From positions 124,001-188,000 of the forward strand of contig NZ_BLID01000008.1 in assembly GCF_009811315.1 (NCBI RefSeq): a DNA stretch of 64,000 bases. Direction: 5' to 3'. Shown here one piece after another: positions 17,662 to 25,977 of the stretch. Position numbers and translations under genes: made by a program. The notes under the pieces were generated by a model, which was given only the letters and a program-made list of their open reading frames with translations, was not told the DNA's origin and did not search any database. Source of the DNA: Vibrio atypicus (GTDB taxonomy: Bacteria > Pseudomonadota > Gammaproteobacteria > Enterobacterales > Vibrionaceae). Position 1 is the first letter of the stretch; the number at the start of each line of letters is the position of its first letter.

Positions 17662-18810
17662 ATGAGTGTGCAAATTTGTCAGCGTTGTATTTATGACGAA
17701 ACCGTTCCCAATATTACGTTTGATTCAGTAGGTGTTTGTAATTATTGTCGTCAAATTGAAGAGTTTGAAATACAGTTTCCTAATGATGAGCGAGGTGCGC
17801 AAGAGTTACAAAAACTTGTAAATGAAATGAAGGCTGCTGGTAAAGGCAAGAAATATGACGCTCTGATTGGCGTGTCAGGCGGTTGTGACTCATCTTACCT
17901 AATGCACCTCATGACAAAAAAATATGGTCTTCGCTTATTAGCTGTGCACTTTGACAATACCTGGAATTCAACTATTGCAACAGAAAATATTCATGTATTA
18001 ACAGATAAGTTAGGAATCGATTTATATACACATGTTGTTGAGTCGAGAGAGTTTGATGACATTTTACTGTCATTTCTAAAATCTGGAGTGCGTGATATTG
18101 AGTGTCCAACAGACATCGGTCTGGCCACCACAATGAATATGGCTGCCGAAAAATATGGCATAAAGTATAAGATTGATGGTCATTCCTTCAGAACAGAAGG
18201 CTCTGCTCCTATGGGGTGGATTTATATGGATGCAAAGTATATTCAGAGTGTCCATAAAAAGTACGGCTTGATACCGATGAAGACTTTTCCTAACTTATGG
18301 TTGTCAAAACAATTGAAATGGATGATGTTCAACCAGATAAAATCAGTAAGGCCACTGTATTATTTAGATTATGATAAAGAAGCCGCAAAAGAAATGTTAA
18401 CTCGTGATTATGGATGGACATGGTATGGTGGCCATCATTTAGAGAATAGAACGGCTGCATTTTTTCACAGTTATTTTTTTCCTAAACGTTGGAATAGTGA
18501 CTTCAGAATAGTCGGTTACTCTGCTTATTGTCGAGATGGGCGAATGACTAGAGAAGAAGCATTGGCGTTAATGAAAGAAGAACCTCATATTGAGGATGGA
18601 CTACTTGAGTATTATAAAAAACGTTTGAATTTGAACGATGAAGAGTTTGAGGCATTAATGACTCAGCCTAAAAAATACTATACCGATTTTAAAAACTATA
18701 AAAAGACATTTGAACTTATGAGGCCATTCTTCTACCTTATGGCCAAAAAAGGACTAATTCCGTGGAGCTTTTATATCAAGTATACCTTACCTAATGAGGA
18801 ACAATCATGA
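17662..18810 (+). CDS. wbpG: N-acetyl sugar amidotransferase, WbpG type
   Basis: The 382-residue protein starts with two Cys pairs (CQRC and CNYC, about residues 6-30) and has the PP-loop SGGCDSSY near residue 72, the ATP-pyrophosphatase motif. This is the WbpG/PseA/LegG-like family that activates an acetamido (or carboxyl) oxygen with ATP and inserts ammonia supplied by HisH2/HisF2, giving acetamidino sugars such as ManNAc3NAmA. A strong GGGGGAA ribosome site precedes the ATG. It overlaps the next gene by 4 bases. The exact sugar modified is inferred from the wbpABDEI set in the same operon. Confidence 0.9.
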   Translation: MSVQICQRCIYDETVPNITFDSVGVCNYCRQIEEFEIQFPNDERGAQELQKLVNEMKAAGKGKKYDALIGVSGGCDSSYLMHLMTKKYGLRLLAVHFDNTWNSTIATENIHVLTDKLGIDLYTHVVESREFDDILLSFLKSGVRDIECPTDIGLATTMNMAAEKYGIKYKIDGHSFRTEGSAPMGWIYMDAKYIQSVHKKYGLIPMKTFPNLWLSKQLKWMMFNQIKSVRPLYYLDYDKEAAKEMLTRDYGWTWYGGHHLENRTAAFFHSYFFPKRWNSDFRIVGYSAYCRDGRMTREEALALMKEEPHIEDGLLEYYKKRLNLNDEEFEALMTQPKKYYTDFKNYKKTFELMRPFFYLMAKKGLIPWSFYIKYTLPNEEQS

Positions 18811-19496
18811 GTTTTAGTTTTCTGGATTTTGAGCAACAGATAACTGGTCTTATTAATGAAGGTTATAGCTTTATAAGGGTTTCAGATTATTTCATAGAGG
18901 GCGCCACTGTTAAAACGGTTATTAATCGTATTGATGTCGACTTTTCAATTGATAAAGCTTGGGAAATAGCTAGGATTCTTAAAAAACATAATATTAAGGC
19001 AAGTTGGTATTTCAGGTTTAGTTGTCCTAAATATAATTTATTTGAATACTCTACTATTAACTTAATTAATTATCTTAAGAAGTTAAAACATGAAATTGGA
19101 CTTCATACAGAACTAGTAGATTTAGAGAAATTTTGCTTTATTGATGCTGATGAAATGCTTATTAAACAAAAACATATATTCGAAAATTTTTTCAATATAA
19201 ATATACTAGGCACAGCTTCACATGGTGATATAACAGGGAATAATAATTTAGATTTCTGGAAAACACGTAAGCCTAGTGAGTTTGGACTCTTATATGAAGC
19301 GTATGACGAGAGCCTTTGGAATCATTGTAGATATGTCTCAGACTCTGAATGGATCCGTTGGAAATCTTACAATAACGGTATTATTATGGCAGGCGATGAG
19401 AGAAGTCCTATACAGCATGCAAAGGATAATCCTGACCTTATTTATCTCTTAACTCATCCTGATACTTATTATAATAAAAACATTCATGAGGGATAG
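18807..19496 (+). CDS. Polysaccharide-deacetylase-like protein
   Basis: The 229-residue product shows an R-I-D-V-D-F motif (about residue 41), H-E-I-G-L-H (about residue 95), a SHGD and THPDTYY near the end. These are the metal-binding Asp/His positions of NodB-type (CE4) deacetylases. No signal peptide is visible, so it would act in the cytoplasm on a nucleotide or lipid-linked sugar. It overlaps wbpG by 4 bases and precedes an LpxD-like acyltransferase by 2 bases. One idea is that it removes an acetyl group which the acyltransferase replaces. From here to about 23760 the DNA is visibly AT-richer than the genes before it. Confidence 0.7.
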   Translation: MSFSFLDFEQQITGLINEGYSFIRVSDYFIEGATVKTVINRIDVDFSIDKAWEIARILKKHNIKASWYFRFSCPKYNLFEYSTINLINYLKKLKHEIGLHTELVDLEKFCFIDADEMLIKQKHIFENFFNINILGTASHGDITGNNNLDFWKTRKPSEFGLLYEAYDESLWNHCRYVSDSEWIRWKSYNNGIIMAGDERSPIQHAKDNPDLIYLLTHPDTYYNKNIHEG

Positions 19497-19498
19497 AA

Positions 19499-20431
19499 AT
19501 GTTCAATATATTTGAGTGCCTTAGTTTATTGAATTTAAAATATAAATTTCATGGGAACATCAATACTACTTTTACAAATTTCTGCTCGGCAACAAACCAA
19601 AAGACTAATGGTATTACTTTTCTTGACGGAAAGCGAGTTAAAGATATGACGTTGGTCAATGAGGGAGTATGTAGTGTTTATATTTTACCATTGTCAATGG
19701 TAACTAATTTTTCCAATGATGTTATTTGCGCTATTTTTACGGAAGATCCAAAAATTACTTTCTGTGAAATATACGATTTATGCTACAAGAAAAAAAATAG
19801 AAATTATATTTCTAAGAATTCAACCATTGATGATAGTAGCGTAGTTTCACCATCATCCTTTATAGGGAATAATGTGATTATTCATGAGGAGTGCGTTATT
19901 GAGAAGGGATGTCAAATTGGAGATAATGTAGTAATTTATCCGAATACAAAAATTGGAAAGAATTGTGTTGTAGAATCCAACACTACGATAGGTAGCGTTG
20001 GTTTTGGGTACTATCAATCTGAAAATGGAGCACTTAAAAACTTCCCTCACATTGGTGGGGTATTAATTGAAGATGAAGTGTATATAGGATCAAATGTATC
20101 TATAGCTCGTGGTGCTTTAAGCAATACTATTATTGGTCGCGGCTCAAAGATTGATAATCTTGTTCATATATCCCATAACGTTAAAATTGGATGCAATGTG
20201 ATGATCGTTGCATCAGCTGTAATTTGCGGGAGCGTAGTCATTGGTGACGATGTGTGGATTGGGCCCAATTCAATTATTTCAGACGGTGTATCTATAGGTA
20301 ATAAGGCATATATAAGCCTTGGTTCGACAGTTATTCGGGATGTACAAGACAGCCAAAAAGTCACGGGATACTTTGCAACAGAGCATCGAAATTTCATTAA
20401 ATTATTGAAAAAAAATCGAGGTGGTATATGA
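19499..20431 (+). CDS. LpxD-like sugar N-acyltransferase (left-handed beta-helix)
   Basis: The 310-residue protein has an N-terminal domain of about 105 residues and then hexapeptide repeats. The repeats contain GSVGFGYYQSENGALK, HIGGVLIEDEVYIGSN and NLVHISHNVKIG, the last with the His that is catalytic in LpxD. True LpxD is about 340 residues and lies with lpxA, fabZ and bamA; this copy is in an O-antigen operon and lacks that context. The adjacent 3-hydroxyacyl-CoA dehydrogenase suggests it moves a short 3-hydroxyacyl group, such as 3-hydroxybutyryl, onto a sugar amine. That substrate is inference. Confidence 0.82.
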   Translation: MFNIFECLSLLNLKYKFHGNINTTFTNFCSATNQKTNGITFLDGKRVKDMTLVNEGVCSVYILPLSMVTNFSNDVICAIFTEDPKITFCEIYDLCYKKKNRNYISKNSTIDDSSVVSPSSFIGNNVIIHEECVIEKGCQIGDNVVIYPNTKIGKNCVVESNTTIGSVGFGYYQSENGALKNFPHIGGVLIEDEVYIGSNVSIARGALSNTIIGRGSKIDNLVHISHNVKIGCNVMIVASAVICGSVVIGDDVWIGPNSIISDGVSIGNKAYISLGSTVIRDVQDSQKVTGYFATEHRNFIKLLKKNRGGI

Positions 20432-21267
20432 AGTATAGTGTGCTCGGTTGCGGTGTGATGGGACAAGGGATTGCTGCTGTATTAGCATGCTTACAGGATA
20501 GCATTGAAGTTAATGTGTGGTGTCGGCAAGAAGATTCTATTGAGCAAGTTACTCAAAAGATTAAAAAATCTGTACGTCGAATTGCCAAGAAGTGTACTAT
20601 TAGTTATCAAGAAGCAAGTGAAAAGATTACCGTTGTTTCGGATATTAGCTCTATCTCTGACTCACTGTTTATATTTGAAGCGATTGTAGAAGATATTGAA
20701 GAAAAGAAGAAATTATTTTCCCAGGTCTCTAATTACGCATCAAAGGAAACTGTAGTTGCAACTAATACATCGTCATTATCGATTTCTTTGTTGTCCATGG
20801 CATATAAGCACCCAGAGAATTTTGTTGGTGTTCATTTTTTTAACCCTATATCTGACCTGGATTTGGTTGAAGTTATATCTGGAAACATGACATCTAATAA
20901 TACAATAAAAAAAGTTAAAAATATAATAACAGCAAGCAATAAGAAATCTGTAGAGGTCAAAGATTCACCTGGTTTTATTGTTAATCGCTTATTAATTCCA
21001 ATGATTAATGAAGCTATAAACTTATTCCATACTGGGGTAGCATCTAAAGAAGATATTGACGTTTCAATGAAGCTTGGGACGAGTCATCCAATTGGACCCT
21101 TCGCGTTAGCTGACTTAATTGGAACTGACGTTTGTTTATCAATAATGAATAGTTTATACAAGGATACTGGTGATATTAAATATAGACCAAGCCCATTATT
21201 AAAAGAATATGTTCGAACTGGTCGACTAGGTCGAAAAACTGGTCGTGGATTCTACGAGTATTCCTAG
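20428..21267 (+). CDS. 3-hydroxyacyl-CoA (3-hydroxybutyryl-CoA type) dehydrogenase
   Basis: The 279-residue protein is a full-length Hbd/PaaH-type enzyme. It has the NAD loop GCGVMGQGIAA, ATNTSSLSIS, the catalytic HFFNP segment, PGFIVNRLLIPMINEA, and the C-terminal PIGPFALADLIG and GRKTGRGFYEY. It interconverts acetoacetyl-CoA and 3-hydroxybutyryl-CoA or similar. Such an enzyme is out of place in a polysaccharide operon unless it supplies an acyl donor. It overlaps the LpxD-like gene by 4 bases, which links the two. A gap of 113 AT-rich bases follows, long enough for an internal promoter, but none is clear. Confidence 0.88.
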   Translation: MKYSVLGCGVMGQGIAAVLACLQDSIEVNVWCRQEDSIEQVTQKIKKSVRRIAKKCTISYQEASEKITVVSDISSISDSLFIFEAIVEDIEEKKKLFSQVSNYASKETVVATNTSSLSISLLSMAYKHPENFVGVHFFNPISDLDLVEVISGNMTSNNTIKKVKNIITASNKKSVEVKDSPGFIVNRLLIPMINEAINLFHTGVASKEDIDVSMKLGTSHPIGPFALADLIGTDVCLSIMNSLYKDTGDIKYRPSPLLKEYVRTGRLGRKTGRGFYEYS

Positions 21268-21380
21268 TCTTGTACGCACCTATTATATTATTGTATCTTT
21301 TAAATATCACTATTTCATTATAATTGATGGTTTACATTTTAACTATTTTGAACAAAAGTTAGACATATCGAACTGCTAAG

Positions 21381-22526
21381 ATGAAAGAAATTCTAAAGAA
21401 ATTATTGTTTAATTTACAAAAAAAGCTTGTAGTTGGGTTACAGTATGCCTTTCCTGCCTCAACCTTTTCGGATTCCAAGGGTTTGGTTTTAGGAGTTGAA
21501 ACTGCTTCTATATTAAAAAACATGTCCGAAATTCTCGGGCATGATTCAGTTAATTTATCTGAAAATTATTTTTATGACTTTCCGTACACCTTTGAACCTA
21601 GTAAAAAAAATCGCTTAGCTGGATTTTTTTATCGATGTTATATTCTCGCATGTGTCGTTCCAAGATACAGTACAGTAACATACATAGGTAACGACGGGTT
21701 AATAAATTTCCCCGATGATGGGCGTTGCTGGGAATTTGATTTTTTAAAATCAAAAGGTTTAAAAATTGTTTGTGTATACACGGGGACAGATATAAGATCT
21801 TTCGATAAAATGCTATCTCTTCCTCAATTGAAAAATATGGATACAGTAGCCACTTATCACCCATATATTTTAAGGTGCAGTTTGGATACTAGAGAAAAAA
21901 ACATCAAGAAATTGAGTGTGGCATCAGATCGATTTTCAGATTTGATATTTAACTATCCTGTAGATCAGATATCATATATGCAAAGTGATGCTCATTACTT
22001 GCCATACATGCTACCCGATGAATTTTTTGAGTTGAGTGAAGAGCATAAATGGCTTAATGTTGAAAAATTAGTGGTACTTCACTGCCCATCTTCTCCTATA
22101 CCTAAAGGTACACAGATAGTACGTGCTGCTATTAAGAAGTTACAAACTATTGGATATGAATTCGAATATGTTGAGCTTATTGGAGTTACCCACGATAAGG
22201 TTTTATCGGAGTTAGCCCGTGCTCATATAGTACTTAATGAGTTCTACGCTTTTGTACCTGGTGTTTTTGGGATTGAGGCTATGGCTACAAATTCGGTACT
22301 TCTGACATCAGCTGACAAAAATATTGAACCTATGCTTCCTGAAGGAGCTAACGAAGCGTGGGTAGTAACACCCTATTGGGAAGTGTTTGACAATCTAAAG
22401 AACGCTCTAGATTCTCCAGTCGAACAGTTACAAGAACAAGCAGAGCGAGGCTATCGTTGGTCAAAGTTACACGGCTCTCATAGTCAAGCTAAGCGATACC
22501 TTGAAAGTAAGTACGAGCAAATATGA
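21381..22526 (+). CDS. Putative glycosyltransferase (GT-B like)
   Basis: The 381-residue soluble protein is not recognised at family level. The C-terminal half looks like a GT-B donor domain: a VVLHCPSSPIPKGT strand-loop near residue 235, then FVPGVFGIEAMATNSVLLTS, which resembles the E-x7-E region of GT4-like enzymes with a shortened acidic motif. The middle segment VCVYTGTDIRSF resembles the acceptor-domain end of similar enzymes. It precedes wzx with a 4-base overlap, in the block of transferase genes, and likely adds one sugar of the O-unit. Confidence 0.65.
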   Translation: MKEILKKLLFNLQKKLVVGLQYAFPASTFSDSKGLVLGVETASILKNMSEILGHDSVNLSENYFYDFPYTFEPSKKNRLAGFFYRCYILACVVPRYSTVTYIGNDGLINFPDDGRCWEFDFLKSKGLKIVCVYTGTDIRSFDKMLSLPQLKNMDTVATYHPYILRCSLDTREKNIKKLSVASDRFSDLIFNYPVDQISYMQSDAHYLPYMLPDEFFELSEEHKWLNVEKLVVLHCPSSPIPKGTQIVRAAIKKLQTIGYEFEYVELIGVTHDKVLSELARAHIVLNEFYAFVPGVFGIEAMATNSVLLTSADKNIEPMLPEGANEAWVVTPYWEVFDNLKNALDSPVEQLQEQAERGYRWSKLHGSHSQAKRYLESKYEQI

Positions 22527-23764
22527 TTCGCACGTTTTTTAAGGATAGTTTTCTATATACATTAGCCAACCTCTTCACTAAAGGTATTGGTTTTGTAATG
22601 CTTCCAGTGTATTTGAACTTTCTAGATAAAGTTGAATACGGTACTTATGATTATGTTTTTACTATAGGTAGTTTTATTGCCGTAATTGTATCACTTGAAA
22701 TAACTCAATCTGTGTTAAGGTTTTCTTCAGAAGCAAAGTCCCACCAAGAGAAATCTTTATATATAACCAATGGTGTTTTTTTTAACTTTGTATCTTATAC
22801 CATTCTTTTGATTATTGGGTTATTTTTTATAGATGATTTGTCTTTATTTTTAACGGGGCAGTCTGATCAGAAATTAATAGCATTTTTGGCTTTGATTAGT
22901 TATTTTGTTACATCAACACTATACATGAGTTCTATTGTATTCAGGTCTAATCTCGATAGTAAATCTGCTACTATCTCCTCTGCATTCTCCGCTGCTATAG
23001 TAGCAATTTTAGGTTTTGTTGGGTTAAATGCTTTTGAACAATCATTAATAGTGATTTTGTTGAGTACCATAATAGGGCAACTGGTCGTCGTTGTTTACAA
23101 CTATTCGAAAATAAGTTCTTATTGGCTTAATAAACCTAATTATGATGTTTTGAAAAAGATGCTTCTTTTTTCTTCCCCTCTCGTTTTGTCTAGCCTTGGT
23201 GTTATATTGTCTACATTGGTCGATCGTATGGTCATTAAAGAGCTTCTTGGATTTTCTGAACTCGCTGAGTATGGAGTGGCTGCAAGGTTTGCATCAATTG
23301 TGACTCTTATAACTCTGGGGTTTCAGAGTGCTTTAGCTCCTTTGATATACAGTCAGTTAGATAATCCTAACGTTAAATCTAGTATTAAAAAATTGTTCTC
23401 AATATATTGCTGTGCATCACTGATTTTTTTGGCTTTCTTGTTTTTTGTTTCTGATAAATTCTTGCTAGTGATTGTAGGTGATAACTATCATAATTCAGCA
23501 TATGTCTTTGTTCTATTATCATGTGCAATGCTCATTCAAAGTGCATATGTGTTCTTTCCTGGGCTGAGCATTAGCGGTAAAACAAAAATTCTTGCAATTG
23601 TTAATATCGCAGTGGGTTTTATAAATTTATTGGGTAACTATATGTTAGTCCCTGTGCTTGGAATTGAAGGCGCTGCGTACTCAACACTGTTTTGTTCTGT
23701 ATTGTTTTTTCTCATTAATATGTTTTTCTCTGAAAAAGAATTTCCTATTTTTCAGAGATTTTAA
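22523..23764 (+). CDS. wzx: O-unit flippase, Wzx family
   Basis: The 413-residue protein is almost entirely hydrophobic, with about twelve membrane segments and an N-terminus TFFKDSFLYTLANLFTKGIGF typical of Wzx/RfbX and the wider MATE-like polysaccharide transporter family. It would flip undecaprenyl-PP-linked O-units across the inner membrane. It is strongly AT-rich. It overlaps the preceding gene by 4 bases. A Wzx implies the Wzy-dependent route, yet no Wzy- or Wzz-like gene is found in this operon. Confidence 0.88.
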   Translation: MIRTFFKDSFLYTLANLFTKGIGFVMLPVYLNFLDKVEYGTYDYVFTIGSFIAVIVSLEITQSVLRFSSEAKSHQEKSLYITNGVFFNFVSYTILLIIGLFFIDDLSLFLTGQSDQKLIAFLALISYFVTSTLYMSSIVFRSNLDSKSATISSAFSAAIVAILGFVGLNAFEQSLIVILLSTIIGQLVVVVYNYSKISSYWLNKPNYDVLKKMLLFSSPLVLSSLGVILSTLVDRMVIKELLGFSELAEYGVAARFASIVTLITLGFQSALAPLIYSQLDNPNVKSSIKKLFSIYCCASLIFLAFLFFVSDKFLLVIVGDNYHNSAYVFVLLSCAMLIQSAYVFFPGLSISGKTKILAIVNIAVGFINLLGNYMLVPVLGIEGAAYSTLFCSVLFFLINMFFSEKEFPIFQRF

Positions 23765-23803
23765 ATCGCTTCAATTGCGAGATTTAAAATTAGGTTTGAA
23801 GTA

Positions 23804-24919
23804 ATGAAAGTTGCATACTTGATTGAAGGTGAAATTGATACTGAGAACCCCAGTTCAGTATTATGTAAAATCCTTAGGAAAACAAAAATATGGACTTCTA
23901 AAGGTCATACAGTTTTGGTCTATTCTCTACGTACCGGAAATTATCTGGATGTTTGCTCTTTAGAGGTGGTTACGTTGGGGAAAAAATACACTTTAAATAG
24001 CACTGCAATTAGTAAACTATTTATAATTAACTACAACGCATATAAATTTTTTCAACACATAAGCAATCAATCTTTCGATCTGATGTACTCTCGATTGATC
24101 ACTTATACTCCTCATATTGAGCTTTTATTTAGGAAAATTCCTACCATATTAGAGATAAATTCATATGAAAAAAAAGAATATTCAGGGGCAGCATATAGTA
24201 CTTATACTCGAATTTATAACTCGGTATTGGGAGATAGACTGAAAAATACAGCCTCAGCATATGTGTTTGTCACTAACGAACTCGCAGCGCTCTATCGGCG
24301 AGACTTAAAAAATATACCCCGATATTGTGTTATTGCTAACGGTTACGATTTTGGTAGAGTTCCGAGCCTTAATGAGAGCGTAAGTTGTCGGGTATCGTTA
24401 GCTTTTATTGTATCACCTGGTTTGCCATGGCATGGACTTGATCACTTAATTGAATTAGCGAAAAGCTTGCCTGAATACGATTTTCATGTTGTGGGTGAAA
24501 CAGGTAGTAACACTCTGAATGTCTTTTATCATGGCTATAAGACAGGAAGTGAGCTTGATGAAATATTATCAAATTCTCATATCGGTATTGCTTCATTAGC
24601 TTTGGAGAGAGCTGGGCTTTCAGAAGCTTGTCCTTTGAAGAGTCGTGAATATTTCAATTATGGCCTACCTTGCTTTGGTAGTTACGTTGATACAGATTTT
24701 TTTGATGCATCTTCTAATTTTAATCCTGTATACAAACAGATAGCAAACATTGAAGATTATGATAAATCTAAAAAAGAGATTAAGCAATTTGTTGAAAGTT
24801 GGATAAAGCAGTCACCTTACAAAAATGATGTACGGCGTAACGCTATGTTATTGTTAGACGATAGAGTCAAAGAAAGGCGAAGATTAGAACTATTTAGTGA
24901 AATATGTCAGCGGAGGTAA
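23804..24919 (+). CDS. Glycosyltransferase (GT4-like)
   Basis: The 371-residue GT-B type protein has an N-terminal MKVAYLIEGEIDTENPSS acceptor loop, a YVFVTNELAALYRRDL segment and IANGYDFGRVP, which correspond to the middle of GT4 enzymes. The C-terminal region AGLSEACPLKSREYFNYGLPCFG sits where the donor-binding E-x7-E motif lies. Donor and acceptor sugars are not readable. It follows wzx by 39 bases and ends close to the next glycosyltransferase, whose ribosome site lies in its last codons. Confidence 0.78.
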   Translation: MKVAYLIEGEIDTENPSSVLCKILRKTKIWTSKGHTVLVYSLRTGNYLDVCSLEVVTLGKKYTLNSTAISKLFIINYNAYKFFQHISNQSFDLMYSRLITYTPHIELLFRKIPTILEINSYEKKEYSGAAYSTYTRIYNSVLGDRLKNTASAYVFVTNELAALYRRDLKNIPRYCVIANGYDFGRVPSLNESVSCRVSLAFIVSPGLPWHGLDHLIELAKSLPEYDFHVVGETGSNTLNVFYHGYKTGSELDEILSNSHIGIASLALERAGLSEACPLKSREYFNYGLPCFGSYVDTDFFDASSNFNPVYKQIANIEDYDKSKKEIKQFVESWIKQSPYKNDVRRNAMLLLDDRVKERRRLELFSEICQRR

Positions 24920-24921
24920 GT

Positions 24922-25977
24922 ATGAAATTATTGGTTTTGGGTGATCTTGCCAGTGTTCATATGAAACGTTGGACCGATTGCTTAGATAGTAGTTATGAAA
25001 CTTTTGCTTTTACTTTCGCAGAGTCTAATGTCACGTCGATTTTGGATAGCAACGTTTATTTTTATAGCAGCATTTTTCATAAGAAATCTTGGTGTGTTAC
25101 AGCAATTAGACAATTGATAACGTTTTTTGATCGTGTAAAGCCAGACGTTGTACATGTGCATTATGCCAGCTCTTATGGGTTGCTGGCTTCTTTTCTCAAA
25201 ACGAATAGGAAAGTACTTTCTGCGTGGGGGTCGGACATCAATTATTGTGAGAGATCTGTGCTACGTCGACTTCTGATGCGTTATACTTTGTCGTCTTATC
25301 CTATCGTAAACTGTGCGTCAAAAGCGCTTGCGGCACGAGCGGAAGCCATTTCTACTCATCCTAGTTATGAAGTGTTTCAGTATGGGATCGATACATCTAT
25401 TTCTGTTAAACCGATTCAACATGATGTTGCTTCCCCAATATTTATTATTAATAGAGGCTTCCTTGATATTTATCGAGTAGATTATGTCGTGCGTGAATTT
25501 GACCAATACTTAACAAATGGTGGGAAGGGGACTTTGTTGGTCTATGGTTATGGAAAACAAACGGATGAAGAGCGAGTTCGTGAGGCTATAAAGTCATGTG
25601 ATAACAGACACTCTATTCTGTTCAAAGGAAAAGTTGAACATAGCGTTTTGTTCGAATTTATGCGCAATGCTCAGTATTATATTTCCATACCAACTACAGA
25701 TGGAGCGCCATTAGCATTATATGAGGCGATGCATATTGGGTTGTATCCAGTAGTTTCGGATATTGAGTCCAATCGAGAAACTTTTTCTGAAGGTTATGCA
25801 GAGTTTTTGAGCGATGATAGAAAAGCCAGTTTAGCTGTTATTTTAGAACGTTTGGTAAAGTATGGTGTTGAAACCAAAGCTATTGAAGCTAACAGAACGA
25901 TTGTACAACAGAAGTACAACTATCAGAAAAATACATCTCGAATGAAGCGAATTTACGAAGGTTTATTGCAACAATGA
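24922..25977 (+). CDS. Glycosyltransferase family 4
   Basis: A GGAGG at 24912-24916 five bases upstream fixes the start at ATG 24922, giving 351 residues (MKLLVLGDLASVHMKRW), rather than an ATG at 24904. The protein has VHVHYASSYGLLASFL and WGSDINY in the acceptor domain and SIPTTDGAPLALYEAMHIGLYPVV in the donor domain, a GT4 E-x7-E-like arrangement. It overlaps wbpI by 4 bases. It is likely one of the O-unit assembly enzymes. Confidence 0.82.
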   Translation: MKLLVLGDLASVHMKRWTDCLDSSYETFAFTFAESNVTSILDSNVYFYSSIFHKKSWCVTAIRQLITFFDRVKPDVVHVHYASSYGLLASFLKTNRKVLSAWGSDINYCERSVLRRLLMRYTLSSYPIVNCASKALAARAEAISTHPSYEVFQYGIDTSISVKPIQHDVASPIFIINRGFLDIYRVDYVVREFDQYLTNGGKGTLLVYGYGKQTDEERVREAIKSCDNRHSILFKGKVEHSVLFEFMRNAQYYISIPTTDGAPLALYEAMHIGLYPVVSDIESNRETFSEGYAEFLSDDRKASLAVILERLVKYGVETKAIEANRTIVQQKYNYQKNTSRMKRIYEGLLQQ

